Assembly: GCF_019430945.1 (NCBI RefSeq)
Contig: NZ_JAHYCB010000010.1
Span: 62,001 to 126,000 of the forward strand
DNA from: Neorhizobium populisoli
Lineage (GTDB): Bacteria; Pseudomonadota; Alphaproteobacteria; Rhizobiales; Rhizobiaceae
Length of the DNA stretch: 64,000 nucleotides
Direction: 5' to 3'
The first letter of the stretch is position 1; every line of letters begins with the position of its first letter. A model generated the notes under the pieces. That model saw only the letters and a program-made list of their open reading frames with translations, was not told where the DNA came from and did no database searches. The position numbers and the translations under genes are program-made. Shown piece after piece: positions 1 through 7,856 of this stretch.

Positions 1-170
1 CCGGCCGGGTGATGCTTGTTTCCAACGAGGTCGGTTTGGGTATCGTGCCGGACAACAAGATGGCGCGGGAATTTCGCGATCATGCCGGCAGGCTGCATCA
101 GAAGATCGCCGCCATTGCCGACGAGGTCTATTTCGTTGCAGCCGGACTGCCCCTGAGGATGAAAGGCTAA
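1..170 (+). CDS. cobP: C-terminal end of adenosylcobinamide kinase/guanylyltransferase (CobP/CobU)
   Basis: Only the last ~55 codons are in the window, in frame from base 3 to the TAA at 168-170. They read a V-S-N-E-V-G-x-G-I-V-P segment followed by a helical tail with [12 protein letters not shown]. This is the typical C-terminus of the bifunctional enzyme that phosphorylates adenosylcobinamide and adds GMP during cobalamin nucleotide-loop assembly. The stop codon overlaps the end of the convergent TSUP gene by four bases. The call rests on this short conserved tail; the N-terminal P-loop lies outside the window. Confidence 0.8.
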   Translation, partial: GRVMLVSNEVGLGIVPDNKMAREFRDHAGRLHQKIAAIADEVYFVAAGLPLRMKG

Positions 171-952
171 AAACCGAGCCAGACGCGGACCGGATGGCTC
201 GGGTCGGCAATCAGTTTCAGCGCCAGTGCCAAACACGAGATCACCAGGAGCGGCTTGATCAGCTTTGCTCCATTCTTCATGGCAAGCCGCGAACCGACCT
301 GTGCGCCGAGGAACTGGCCGACACCCATCATCAAGCCGATCTTCCAGAGCACAGCACCGGTTGCTGCGAAGACGAGGAACGAGCCGAAATTCGAGCCGAG
401 ATTGATCAGCTTGGTATGTGCCGTCGCCTTCAGCATGCCGAACCCGGCGAGCAGTACGAAGCCTAGCATATAGAACGAGCCAGCGCCTGGGCCGAAAATG
501 CCGTCATAAAGACCGACGATTGGCACGATTGTCAGTCCGAACACGAAGGGCGTTATCCGCCCGTGGCTGTCGATGTCGTTGAGATTGGGCTTCAGCGCGA
601 AAAAGACAGCGATGGCGATCAGCAGAAAGGGGATTGCGGCGGCCAGCCACGCGGCCGGTACGAGCGAGGCGAGCGTCGCCCCGATTGCGCCGCCGATCAG
701 CGACATACCCGCCATCGGCAATTGGCTTTTCAGATTGACATGACCACGCCGCGCATAGGCGATCGTCGCCGAGGCTGAACCGAACTGCGATTGCAACTTG
801 TTCGTCGCCAGTGCTTCCAGGGGCGGAATGCCGGCAATCAGCATGACCGGAATGGTGATGAGGCCACCGCCACCGGCAATCGAATCGACAAAACCGGCAA
901 AGAAGGAAGCAAACAGCAGGACGAGGACGAGATGGAATGCGAGGTCGTTCAA
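167..952 (-). CDS. TSUP (TauE/SafE) family membrane transporter
   Basis: 261-residue, strongly hydrophobic protein with about seven to eight membrane segments. It carries the family-type first repeat ([13 protein letters not shown], about residues 18-30) and a second-half G-P-G-A-G-S-F-Y motif around residue 153. TSUP proteins export or take up sulfite, sulfoacetate or other small organosulfur anions, but the substrate cannot be read from the sequence. It converges on the cobalamin gene, overlapping it by four bases, and diverges from the nucleoside hydrolase gene across about 200 bases. Length is normal for the family. Confidence 0.85.
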   Translation of the reverse strand: MNDLAFHLVLVLLFASFFAGFVDSIAGGGGLITIPVMLIAGIPPLEALATNKLQSQFGSASATIAYARRGHVNLKSQLPMAGMSLIGGAIGATLASLVPAAWLAAAIPFLLIAIAVFFALKPNLNDIDSHGRITPFVFGLTIVPIVGLYDGIFGPGAGSFYMLGFVLLAGFGMLKATAHTKLINLGSNFGSFLVFAATGAVLWKIGLMMGVGQFLGAQVGSRLAMKNGAKLIKPLLVISCLALALKLIADPSHPVRVWLGF

Positions 953-1148
953 GAAGGGAGACTCAGGTCAAGCGAAGAAAGGTGCTGTGGTCAGCGACGC
1001 GCGCTTGTTACATTGAATGTAACGGTACGCAACTGTCTTGCCCTCGTTATCGGACAAACCATATTGATGGCTGTCGGGGGATTGCGGCCTTGAGCTTTGC
1101 GGTTATGGTGCGCGCCTTTGAGAGTTTAGAGAGACGAGGGTGGAGCAC

Positions 1149-2108
1149 ATGCACAAGGTCATTTTCGATACGGATCCGGGCGTTGACGATGCGATGGCGC
1201 TGCTCTTCCTGCATCGGCACCCGGACATAGACCTTCTGGGCGTCACCACCGTGTTCGGCAATGTCGGCGTCGATCTGACGACCCGCAATGCACAGTTCCT
1301 GCATCGGGAATGGGAAATCCCGGCGCCGATCGCCCGCGGTGCGGAAAAGACCATGGATCCCTTGCGCACCGACGACCGTGCCGCCTCCGTGGTGCACGGC
1401 GCAGACGGGCTCGGCAATATCGGCGTCCCCGAGACGATCGACTGGCCGCTCGATCCGCGCCCGGCCTATCAGTTTATCATCGACACCGTGCGCGAACATC
1501 CGGGCGAGGTGACGCTGATCGCGGTCGGCCGAATGACCAATCTTGCGCTGGCCGTCAAGGCAGATCCCGATTTCGTCGGGCTGGTTAAGGAAGTCATCGT
1601 CATGGGCGGCGCGTTCGACGTGAACGGCAACGTGACGCCGGCGGCCGAAGCCAATATCCATGGCGATCCGGAAGCCGCAGACCTGATCTTCATCACGCCA
1701 TGGCAGGTGACGATCGTCGGGCTCGACGTGACGATGAAGACGATCATGAGCGCCGATTATCTGGCCGGCATGGTGGCTGCTGGTGACAAGTCGGTAAAAC
1801 TGCTTTCCGATCTTTCCCAATATTATATCGAGTTCTACCGCAGCCGCGCCGGGCTTGACGGCATGGCGGTGCATGACAGCACGGCCTGCGTCTACCTCGT
1901 GCGTCCCGATCTCTTCACCGTTCGCGGCGGTCCGGTTCGCGTCGTCTGCGGTGGTATTGCCGATGGCGAGACGATCCAGGCGCCGGAGACCGGCCGCAAA
2001 TTCATCGGCAGCCCTTGGGACGGCCAGCCGAGCCAGTTCGTGCTGACGGGCGTTCAGGCTGAAAAGGTTCTTGATGTAATCCGCGCGGCTATCGTAGAAG
2101 GCCGCTGA
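1149..2108 (+). CDS. Nucleoside hydrolase (IunH/URH family)
   Basis: Cleaves the N-glycosidic bond of ribonucleosides for purine/pyrimidine salvage. The N-terminus has the Ca-binding aspartate cluster D-T-D-P-G-V-D-D at residues 7-14. The middle has V-M-G-G-A-F with a following asparagine-rich N-G-N segment, and H-D-S-T-A-C lies near the C-terminus; together these are diagnostic. I prefer the ATG at 1149 (319 aa) with G-G-T-G-G-A-G just upstream. An in-frame GTG at 1140 would add three residues but has no properly spaced ribosome site. It is a single gene, transcribed away from the TSUP gene. Nucleoside preference (inosine, uridine or pyrimidine) is not resolvable. Confidence 0.9.
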   Translation: MHKVIFDTDPGVDDAMALLFLHRHPDIDLLGVTTVFGNVGVDLTTRNAQFLHREWEIPAPIARGAEKTMDPLRTDDRAASVVHGADGLGNIGVPETIDWPLDPRPAYQFIIDTVREHPGEVTLIAVGRMTNLALAVKADPDFVGLVKEVIVMGGAFDVNGNVTPAAEANIHGDPEAADLIFITPWQVTIVGLDVTMKTIMSADYLAGMVAAGDKSVKLLSDLSQYYIEFYRSRAGLDGMAVHDSTACVYLVRPDLFTVRGGPVRVVCGGIADGETIQAPETGRKFIGSPWDGQPSQFVLTGVQAEKVLDVIRAAIVEGR

Positions 2109-2123
2109 CCGTTTGGCCTGAAG

Positions 2124-2160
2124 GCATTTGCTGTTTAGGCAACAGTTTCCGTGCAAATGC
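2124..2160. repeat. Nested inverted repeat upstream of acpXL
   Basis: Arms GCATTTGC (2124-2131) and GCAAATGC (2153-2160) are perfect complements. A second perfect five-base pair, CTGTT/AACAG (2131-2135 and 2141-2145), lies inside. The structure follows the nucleoside hydrolase stop by 16 bases and precedes acpXL by about 90. It could be a weak terminator without a T-tract or an operator for the lipid A operon. The repeat is seen directly; the function is inferred. Confidence 0.45.
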
Positions 2161-2246
2161 GCACAGGGGAAGACGAGCCCATTGGCATTTGGGTACGTTT
2201 TCCCTATGTGGAACTTTGATTTTGAAATTCTCTAGAGGATATGGGC

Positions 2247-2525
2247 GTGACTGCTACATTCGACAAAGTTGCCGACATCATCGCTGAAACCAGCGAAATC
2301 GACCGCGAGACGATCACGCCGGAAAGCCACACGATCGATGACCTCGGCATCGACAGCCTGGACTTTCTGGATATCGTCTTCGCGATCGACAAGGAATTCG
2401 GCATCAAGATTCCGCTGGAACAGTGGACGCAGGAAGTCAACGAAGGCAAGGTTTCGACCGAGGAATACTTCGTTCTCAAGAACCTCTGCGCCAAGATCGA
2501 CGAGCTGAGGGCGGCCAAGGGCTGA
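2247..2525 (+). CDS. acpXL: Acyl carrier protein AcpXL
   Basis: Special acyl carrier protein on which the C28 (omega-1)-hydroxy fatty acid of rhizobial lipid A is built. The phosphopantetheine site is the Ser of G-I-D-S-L-D (Ser37 from the GTG start). The protein is acidic and helical, 92 residues, which is the length I recall for AcpXL. The start is judged to be GTG at 2247: the A-G-A-G-G-A at 2234-2239 lies a normal distance away, whereas the in-frame ATG at 2241 sits only two bases after it and adds two residues. It is the first gene of the six-gene operon that ends with lpxXL. Confidence 0.95.
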
Positions 2526-2556
2526 TCGGTTTCGATCCTCCCGGGCCGGCAACCTG

Positions 2557-3030
2557 ATGCTGCTCGAATATTTCCAGATGATCGATCGCATCGAAGCGGT
2601 CGATCTTGCCGCCAAGACCCTGAAGGCGCGCTCCGTCGTTCCGTCGAAGAGCCCGGTTTTCGAGGGGCATTTCCCCGGAATGCCGCTGGTGCCGGGCGTG
2701 TTGCTGATCGAAACGATGGCGCAGGCGTCCGGAATGCTGGTGCTTGCCGCGACGGATTTCGCTGCCATGCCGTTCTTGATGACGGTCGACGGCGCCAAGA
2801 TGCGCACGTTCGTGGAGCCGGACGCGGTTCTCGACATCGAGGCGTTCCTGGAGCACGAAGGGTCCGGTTACGCCGTTACCACGGCCAAGATTACAAGCGG
2901 CGGCAAGAAGGTCTGCGACGCGCAGCTGAAGCTCCGCACCATGCCGTTCAGCGACATCCCGCTCGGCCCGATTGTGCGCAAGCGCGCCGAAGAGGTCGGC
3001 CTGATGGACGCGATCGCCGCCGGAGCTTGA
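2557..3030 (+). CDS. fabZ: 3-hydroxyacyl-ACP dehydratase FabZ-like (VLCFA cluster)
   Basis: 157-residue single hot-dog protein that removes water from 3-hydroxyacyl-AcpXL in each elongation cycle. The active-site stretch G-H-F-P-G-M-P-L-V-P-G-V-L (residues 37-49) supplies His38, and Glu52 follows 14 residues later, the same spacing as the His/Glu pair of E. coli FabZ. It lies 31 bases after acpXL with no obvious strong ribosome site, consistent with operon translation. The next gene is separated by about 220 bases holding a palindromic repeat. Confidence 0.92.
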   Translation: MLLEYFQMIDRIEAVDLAAKTLKARSVVPSKSPVFEGHFPGMPLVPGVLLIETMAQASGMLVLAATDFAAMPFLMTVDGAKMRTFVEPDAVLDIEAFLEHEGSGYAVTTAKITSGGKKVCDAQLKLRTMPFSDIPLGPIVRKRAEEVGLMDAIAAGA

Positions 3031-3097
3031 GAAAATACCGGCCTCTTCCAGTTGGAAGCGGCGAAGATATTCTTGTTAACGTTGCCGTTTGCTCGAT

Positions 3098-3178
3098 GTC
3101 ATCCTCGGGCTTGTCCCGAGGATCTGCAAACGTCAATTATTCGGGTGGTCAGATCCTTGGGACAAGCCCGAGGACGAC
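3098..3178. repeat. Intergenic palindromic repeat between fabZ and the first fabF
   Basis: Two 29-base arms, 3098-3126 and 3150-3178, are inverted copies matching at 27 of 29 positions around a 23-base centre. The arms contain the C-C-T-C-G-G-G-C-T-T-G-T-C-C-C core, which translates as D-P-R-D-K-P-E-D-D when read through and recurs between genes in many alphaproteobacteria. It lies inside the lipid A operon and would fold into a long hairpin in the mRNA. No coding role is apparent. Confidence 0.8.
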
Positions 3179-3249
3179 GAAGGAATGCCAGGCGTCGCCG
3201 TCCCATATCGCGGAGACGCTCAGACCGAGAGGCATTCGAAGAGGACATG

Positions 3250-4446
3250 ATGAAGTCTGACAATGATGTCGTGATCACCGGTATCGGGATCGTCACCTGC
3301 CAGGGCGTCGGCAAGGAACCGCATGTGGCGCTTCTGACTGCTGAGGAAGCTGGCGATCCTAAGATCGAGACCGAACGTTTCGCGCCTTACCCGATCCACC
3401 CCATGCCGGAAATCGATTGGACCGCTCAGGTGGGCAAAAAGGATGCGCGCCAGATGGAGAACTGGCAGCGGCTCGGCGTTTTCTCCGCCGGTCTGGCGCT
3501 CGACGATGCGGGCTTGAAGACGGATGCGGAAGCCTGTGCTTCGATGGACATGATCGTAGCGGCCGGCGGCGGCGAGCGCGACATCAAGGTGGATTCGCTG
3601 ATCGTCGATGAGGCGTTGAAGCGCAACGACCGCGAGATGCTGCTGAACGAGAAACTGACGACGGAGCTGCGCCCGACGCTGTTTCTGGCGCAGCTTTCCA
3701 ACCTCGTGGCCGGCAATATCTCGATCGTTCACAAGGTGACGGGCTCGTCGCGCACGTTCATGGGCGAAGAGGCGGCCGGTATCTCGGCTGTCGAGACCGC
3801 TTTCCACCGCATCAAGGCCGGTCAGTCGACCCATAGCCTCGTCGGCGGCGCTTTCGTCGCAGAACGGGCCGATATCCTTCTGCTGGTGGAAGGCATCCGG
3901 GCACATGCGACGGGTGAGTGGAACCCGCTCTGGTCCCGTTCTGCCGACAATGGCGGCGGTATGATCATGGGTTCGGTCGGCGCCTTCCTGGTGCTGGAAT
4001 CGCGTGCACATGCGGAAGCTCGCGGTGCTCATATCTACGCAGTAATCGATGCGATCGAAGGCGACCGCGGCAATCGCGATGAAGGCAGGCTGGAAAAACG
4101 GCTTTCCCGCATGGCGGAACATGCAGCCGGCGCTTCCAAAGCGGATATGGTCGTGTTTTCCGGCACGAGCGGCCTGATCGATCTCGCGGCTCGCGAGAAG
4201 GCTGTTATCGAGCAGGAATTTGCCGGCGCTACGGTCCGTGGCTATGGCGGCGTCACCGGGCACGGCATGGAAGCGCAATTCCCGCTCGGGCTGGCGCTTG
4301 CGGCACTCAGCCTCGATGGCGGCGCCAAGGTTCCGGCTTTCGATGCCAATAGCGAGAAGCCCATGACGGCGCCTGCTAAACACGCGGTCGTGACCACGGT
4401 CGGTTATACGCGCGGCGAGGGCCTTGCGGTCCTCTCGGCCGCGTAA
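3250..4446 (+). CDS. fabF2: Beta-ketoacyl-ACP synthase homologue of the VLCFA cluster (FabF2-type, active-site Cys absent)
   Basis: 398-residue thiolase-fold protein at the conserved fabF2 position of the acpXL operon. The nucleophile-elbow helix aligns as G-E-E-A-A-G-I-S-A-V, so the position of the catalytic Cys holds Glu174. The N-A-H-G-T-S-T segment of active synthases is replaced by a G-T-S-G-L segment; the G-H of the second His motif is kept. It therefore resembles a chain-length-factor subunit that would pair with the active FabF1 next door. The preferred start is ATG 3250, with A-A-G-A-G-G ending six bases upstream. An adjacent ATG at 3247 is too close to it, and open frame further upstream runs through the palindromic repeat. 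Confidence 0.85.
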   Translation: MKSDNDVVITGIGIVTCQGVGKEPHVALLTAEEAGDPKIETERFAPYPIHPMPEIDWTAQVGKKDARQMENWQRLGVFSAGLALDDAGLKTDAEACASMDMIVAAGGGERDIKVDSLIVDEALKRNDREMLLNEKLTTELRPTLFLAQLSNLVAGNISIVHKVTGSSRTFMGEEAAGISAVETAFHRIKAGQSTHSLVGGAFVAERADILLLVEGIRAHATGEWNPLWSRSADNGGGMIMGSVGAFLVLESRAHAEARGAHIYAVIDAIEGDRGNRDEGRLEKRLSRMAEHAAGASKADMVVFSGTSGLIDLAAREKAVIEQEFAGATVRGYGGVTGHGMEAQFPLGLALAALSLDGGAKVPAFDANSEKPMTAPAKHAVVTTVGYTRGEGLAVLSAA

Positions 4447-4458
4447 CGGAGCAATGAT

Positions 4459-5745
4459 ATGAGCGACAATCGCTTCAAGGATCATCTCGGCCGCCCGATC
4501 ATCGCGGTCACCGGCATGGGCGTCATCACCTCGCTCGGCCAAGGCGTGACGGACAACTGGACGGCTTTGACCTCCGGCACGTCCGGCATTCACAAGATCA
4601 ACCGTTTCCCGACCGAAAAGCTGTCGACCCGTATCGCCGGCACGGTGGATTTCATCGACGTTCCGGCGGAAAATTCCGTCGAGCGCTCTTTCGCCTTTGC
4701 CCGCGAAACGACGATCGAAGCGCTGGCCCAGGCCGGCCTTTCCGGTGATTTCGGCGGACCTCTGTTTCTTGCTGCCCCTCCGGTCGAGCCGGAATGGAGC
4801 GACCGTTTCGCGCTGGCCGACCGTGCCCCGCCGTCGAAGACCGAGGGTGACGCCTATGACCGGTTCCTCGCGGCGATGCGTGAGCGTCCCGATCCGGTCT
4901 TCCTTGAAGCGGTTCAGTTTGGCTCGATCTCGGAACGCCTTGCCGACATGTTCGGCACGCGCGGCCTTCCGGTGACGCTGTCGACCGCCTGTGCATCCGG
5001 CGTCACCGCCATCCAGCTTGGTGTCGAGGCAATCCGCCAGGGTCGCATGGACAAGGCGCTGGTTGCCGCGACCGACGGTTCGGTCAGCGCGGAAGCTTTG
5101 ATCCGCTTCTCGCTTCTTTCGGCCCTTTCCACCCAGAACGATCCGCCGGAAAAGGCATCCAAGCCGTTCAGCAAGGATCGCGACGGTTTCGTCATCGCCG
5201 AAGGTGCGGCGACGCTCGTGCTGGAATCGCTGGAATCGGCGATTGCCCGAGGCGCCAAGGTACTCGGCATCATGAAGGGCTGCGGCGAGAAGGCTGACCA
5301 CTTCCACCGTACCCGGTCTTCGCCGGATGGCGGCCCGGCCATCGCGTCGATCCGCGCAGCGCTCAGCGATGCCGGCATGGACGAAAGCGGCATCGGCTAC
5401 ATCAATGCGCATGGCACATCGACGCCGGAAAACGACAAGATGGAATACGGTTCGATGCTGGCCGTCTTCGGTGACAGCCTGAAGGACATTCCGGTGTCGT
5501 CGAACAAGTCGATGATCGGCCATACGCTGACCGCCGCCGGTGCCGTCGAGGCCGTCTTCTCGTTCCAGACGATGTTGACCGGCACGTTGCCGCCGACCAT
5601 CAACTACACCAATCCCGATCCGTCGATCGCGCTGGATGTGGTGCCGAACACGAAGCGGGATGCGCATCCGAAAGCCGTGCTTTCCAACTCCTTCGGCTTC
5701 GGCGGTCAGAACGCCAGCCTTGTCATGACGCTGGAACCAGCGTAA
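4459..5745 (+). CDS. fabF1: Beta-ketoacyl-ACP synthase II, active (FabF1 of VLCFA cluster)
   Basis: 428-residue condensing enzyme extending the acyl chain on AcpXL. The complete catalytic triad is visible: Cys178 in T-A-C-A-S-G-V, His318 in N-A-H-G-T-S-T-P and His355 in S-M-I-G-H-T-L. G-G-A-G at 4448-4451 is well placed for the ATG at 4459, 12 bases after the preceding gene. It contains about 30 extra residues between the N-terminal region and the nucleophile (around 100-150) compared with a minimal FabF. It probably pairs with the Cys-less homologue encoded just upstream. Confidence 0.93.
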   Translation: MSDNRFKDHLGRPIIAVTGMGVITSLGQGVTDNWTALTSGTSGIHKINRFPTEKLSTRIAGTVDFIDVPAENSVERSFAFARETTIEALAQAGLSGDFGGPLFLAAPPVEPEWSDRFALADRAPPSKTEGDAYDRFLAAMRERPDPVFLEAVQFGSISERLADMFGTRGLPVTLSTACASGVTAIQLGVEAIRQGRMDKALVAATDGSVSAEALIRFSLLSALSTQNDPPEKASKPFSKDRDGFVIAEGAATLVLESLESAIARGAKVLGIMKGCGEKADHFHRTRSSPDGGPAIASIRAALSDAGMDESGIGYINAHGTSTPENDKMEYGSMLAVFGDSLKDIPVSSNKSMIGHTLTAAGAVEAVFSFQTMLTGTLPPTINYTNPDPSIALDVVPNTKRDAHPKAVLSNSFGFGGQNASLVMTLEPA

Positions 5746-5805
5746 GGCCAGCGCCCAAACACATTAAAGACGACTGGAACGCCGTTCTGGCGAAGGAAGA
5801 CTATT

Positions 5806-6834
5806 ATGCGCGCGCTGCAACTGATCGATGACCGCAGGCTCGAGGCCGTGGACATTCCCGAGCCGGAAGCACCCGGCCCGGGTGAGGTGACGTTGCGCGT
5901 CAAGGCGGTTGCGCTGAACCATATCGACGTCTGGGGCTGGCGCGGCATGGCATTCGCCAAGCGCAAGATGCCGCTGACGATCGGCGCGGAAGCGTCCGGC
6001 GTAGTGGAGGCGATCGGTCCCGGCGTGTCGAATGTCTTGCCGGGCCAGCTCGTTTCGATCTACGGCGCGCGCACCTGCGGTCTCTGCAAGCCGTGCCGCG
6101 AAAAGCGCGACAACCTCTGCGAACACGTTTCCGGCGTCCACGGCTTCCATCTGGATGGTTTTGCGCAGGAGAAGGCGAACATTCCGGCCCGCCAGCTGGT
6201 GCCGGCACCTCCGGGTATCGATGCGGTCGCCGCGGCGCTTGCTCCGGTGACCTTCGGCACGGTCGAGCACATGCTGTTCGACAATGCCAAGCTGCAGCCG
6301 GGCGAGACCATCCTCGTGCATGCCGGCGGTTCGGGCATCGGCTCGGCCGCCATCCAGCTTGCCAAGAAGATGGGCTGCACCGTCATCACCACCGTCGGCT
6401 CCGACGACAAGATCGAGAAGGCCAAGGCACTCGGCGCCGATCACGTCATCAACTACCGCAAGGACCGTTTCGAAGGCGTGGTGCGCAAGCTGACCAAGAA
6501 GAAGGGCGTTGACGTCGTCTTCGAACATGTCGGCAAAGACACCTGGGCGGGTTCGATGCTGTGCATGAAGCGCGGCGGGCGGCTTGTCACTTGCGGTTCG
6601 ACATCCGGCGTTTCGACCGATATGAACCTGATGATGCTATTCCAGCAGCAATTGAAGCTGCTCGGCTCCTTCGGCTGCCGCATGGAAAACATGGCGGACG
6701 CGATGCAGAAGATGGCACAGGGCATCGTCCATCCGGTGATCGACACGGAAGTGACCTTCGACGAGATCGACCGGGCGCTGGAGCGGATGGAAGGACGTCA
6801 GATCTTCGGCAAGATCGTCCTTCGCATGGACTGA
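5806..6834 (+). CDS. MDR-family zinc-binding dehydrogenase of the VLCFA cluster
   Basis: 342-residue medium-chain dehydrogenase/reductase at the position called adh2 in rhizobial acpXL clusters. The structural zinc lobe is intact (Cys91, Cys94, Cys97, Cys105), as is a nucleotide-binding loop H-A-G-G-S-G-I-G-S-A-A (about 166-176). Where classical alcohol dehydrogenases have the catalytic-zinc Cys, this protein reads N-H-I-D-V-W-G-W, so it may act as a zinc-independent enoyl or quinone reductase. An enoyl-ACP reduction step in chain elongation would fit the operon, but that is inference. GGAAGA precedes the ATG by five bases. Confidence 0.85.
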   Translation: MRALQLIDDRRLEAVDIPEPEAPGPGEVTLRVKAVALNHIDVWGWRGMAFAKRKMPLTIGAEASGVVEAIGPGVSNVLPGQLVSIYGARTCGLCKPCREKRDNLCEHVSGVHGFHLDGFAQEKANIPARQLVPAPPGIDAVAAALAPVTFGTVEHMLFDNAKLQPGETILVHAGGSGIGSAAIQLAKKMGCTVITTVGSDDKIEKAKALGADHVINYRKDRFEGVVRKLTKKKGVDVVFEHVGKDTWAGSMLCMKRGGRLVTCGSTSGVSTDMNLMMLFQQQLKLLGSFGCRMENMADAMQKMAQGIVHPVIDTEVTFDEIDRALERMEGRQIFGKIVLRMD

Positions 6835-6850
6835 CAAGAGGTTCTGCCCT

Positions 6851-7783
6851 TTGAAGATGTTCATCACCCGGATCGTGATCGCGCTGCGCAATTTCCAGCA
6901 ATGGCTGGTGGCGCAGCTCGCGTTCGGGCTCCTCAATTTTCTGAAGATCTTTCCGGCTGACCCGGCTATCCGGTTTGCCGATCGGATGGTGCGGCGCATC
7001 GGCCCCAAGCTCAAGAAGCGTCACAACCTGATGCTCGTCAACCTCCGGAACGCCTATCCGGAAAAGACGGATGCGGAGCTGGAGGAGATTGCGATTGCAA
7101 GCTGGGGCCATATGGGCCGGCTTGCGGCCGAATATGTCTTCCTCGACCGGCTGTTCGATTTCGATCCGGAGCGAACGGAGCCGGGCAGGGTGGAAGTGTC
7201 GGGCGCTCCGATCTTCCTCGATCTGCGCGACAATCCGCGGCCCTTTATCGTGTTTACCGCCCATACCGGCAATTTCGAGCTGCTGCCGGTGGCCGGCAAG
7301 GCGTACGGGCTGGAGGTTACGGTGATGTTCCGGCCGCCCAACAACCCCTATATCGCCAAGAAGATTTTCGATTTCCGTGCAAGCCGCATGGGCGCGCTGG
7401 TACCCTCACATGCCGGCTCGTCCTTTTCCCTGGCTCGTCGCCTGGATGAAGGCGGTGGGATCGGCGTCCTGGTCGACCAGAAATTCCGCAAGGGACTGAA
7501 GACGAACTTCTTCGGCCGCCCTGTGCAGACCAATCCGCTTGTGGCCAAGCTGGTGCGCCAGTTCGATGCGGAGGTCTATCCAGCCCGCTGCATTCGTCTG
7601 CCGGATAATCGCTACCGGCTGGAAATCGAGCCGAAGATCGAAATGCCGCGCGACGAGAACGGTAAACTGGACCTGCAGGCTGTCGGTCAGTTGCTCAATG
7701 ACAAGGTCGAAAGCTGGGTTCGGGAGCATCCGGAACAGTGGCTCTGGTACCACGACAGGTGGCATATCAAGCGGTATCTGTAG
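6851..7783 (+). CDS. lpxXL: Lipid A VLCFA acyltransferase LpxXL (HtrB/LpxL family)
   Basis: 310-residue inner-membrane acyltransferase that transfers the long hydroxyacyl chain from AcpXL to lipid A. It has an N-terminal hydrophobic segment (about 18-35) and the LpxL-family H-X4-E motif as His138-T-G-N-F-Glu143. Downstream come F-R-P-P-N-N-P and G-V-L-V-D-Q-K, both usual for the family. The TTG at 6851 lies eight bases after GAGG. The ATG at 6857 would shorten the protein by two residues and sits further from it. It is the last gene of the operon. Confidence 0.92.
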   Translation: MKMFITRIVIALRNFQQWLVAQLAFGLLNFLKIFPADPAIRFADRMVRRIGPKLKKRHNLMLVNLRNAYPEKTDAELEEIAIASWGHMGRLAAEYVFLDRLFDFDPERTEPGRVEVSGAPIFLDLRDNPRPFIVFTAHTGNFELLPVAGKAYGLEVTVMFRPPNNPYIAKKIFDFRASRMGALVPSHAGSSFSLARRLDEGGGIGVLVDQKFRKGLKTNFFGRPVQTNPLVAKLVRQFDAEVYPARCIRLPDNRYRLEIEPKIEMPRDENGKLDLQAVGQLLNDKVESWVREHPEQWLWYHDRWHIKRYL

Positions 7784-7856
7784 TCTTTGGTTGTGTCAAA
7801 TCTGACTACATCTCGCGATTGCATAACCGGAGTTTCTGCGTTAAGTCATCGGCCAA

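Noticed and set aside
1047-2156. A 369-codon minus-strand frame over the nucleoside hydrolase gene
   Set aside because: Antisense mirror of a clearly motif-bearing gene; no ribosome site and no recognisable domain.
3052-3249. Upstream extension of the first fabF gene by 66 codons
   Set aside because: It translates the palindromic repeat, is Arg-rich, and the ATG at 3250 has an appropriate ribosome site and begins at the usual ketosynthase N-terminus.
3220-5667. An 815-codon open frame on the minus strand across both fabF genes
   Set aside because: It is antisense to two well-supported ketosynthase genes, its translation is Arg/His/Asp-rich without any domain, and such frames are expected opposite GC-rich genes.
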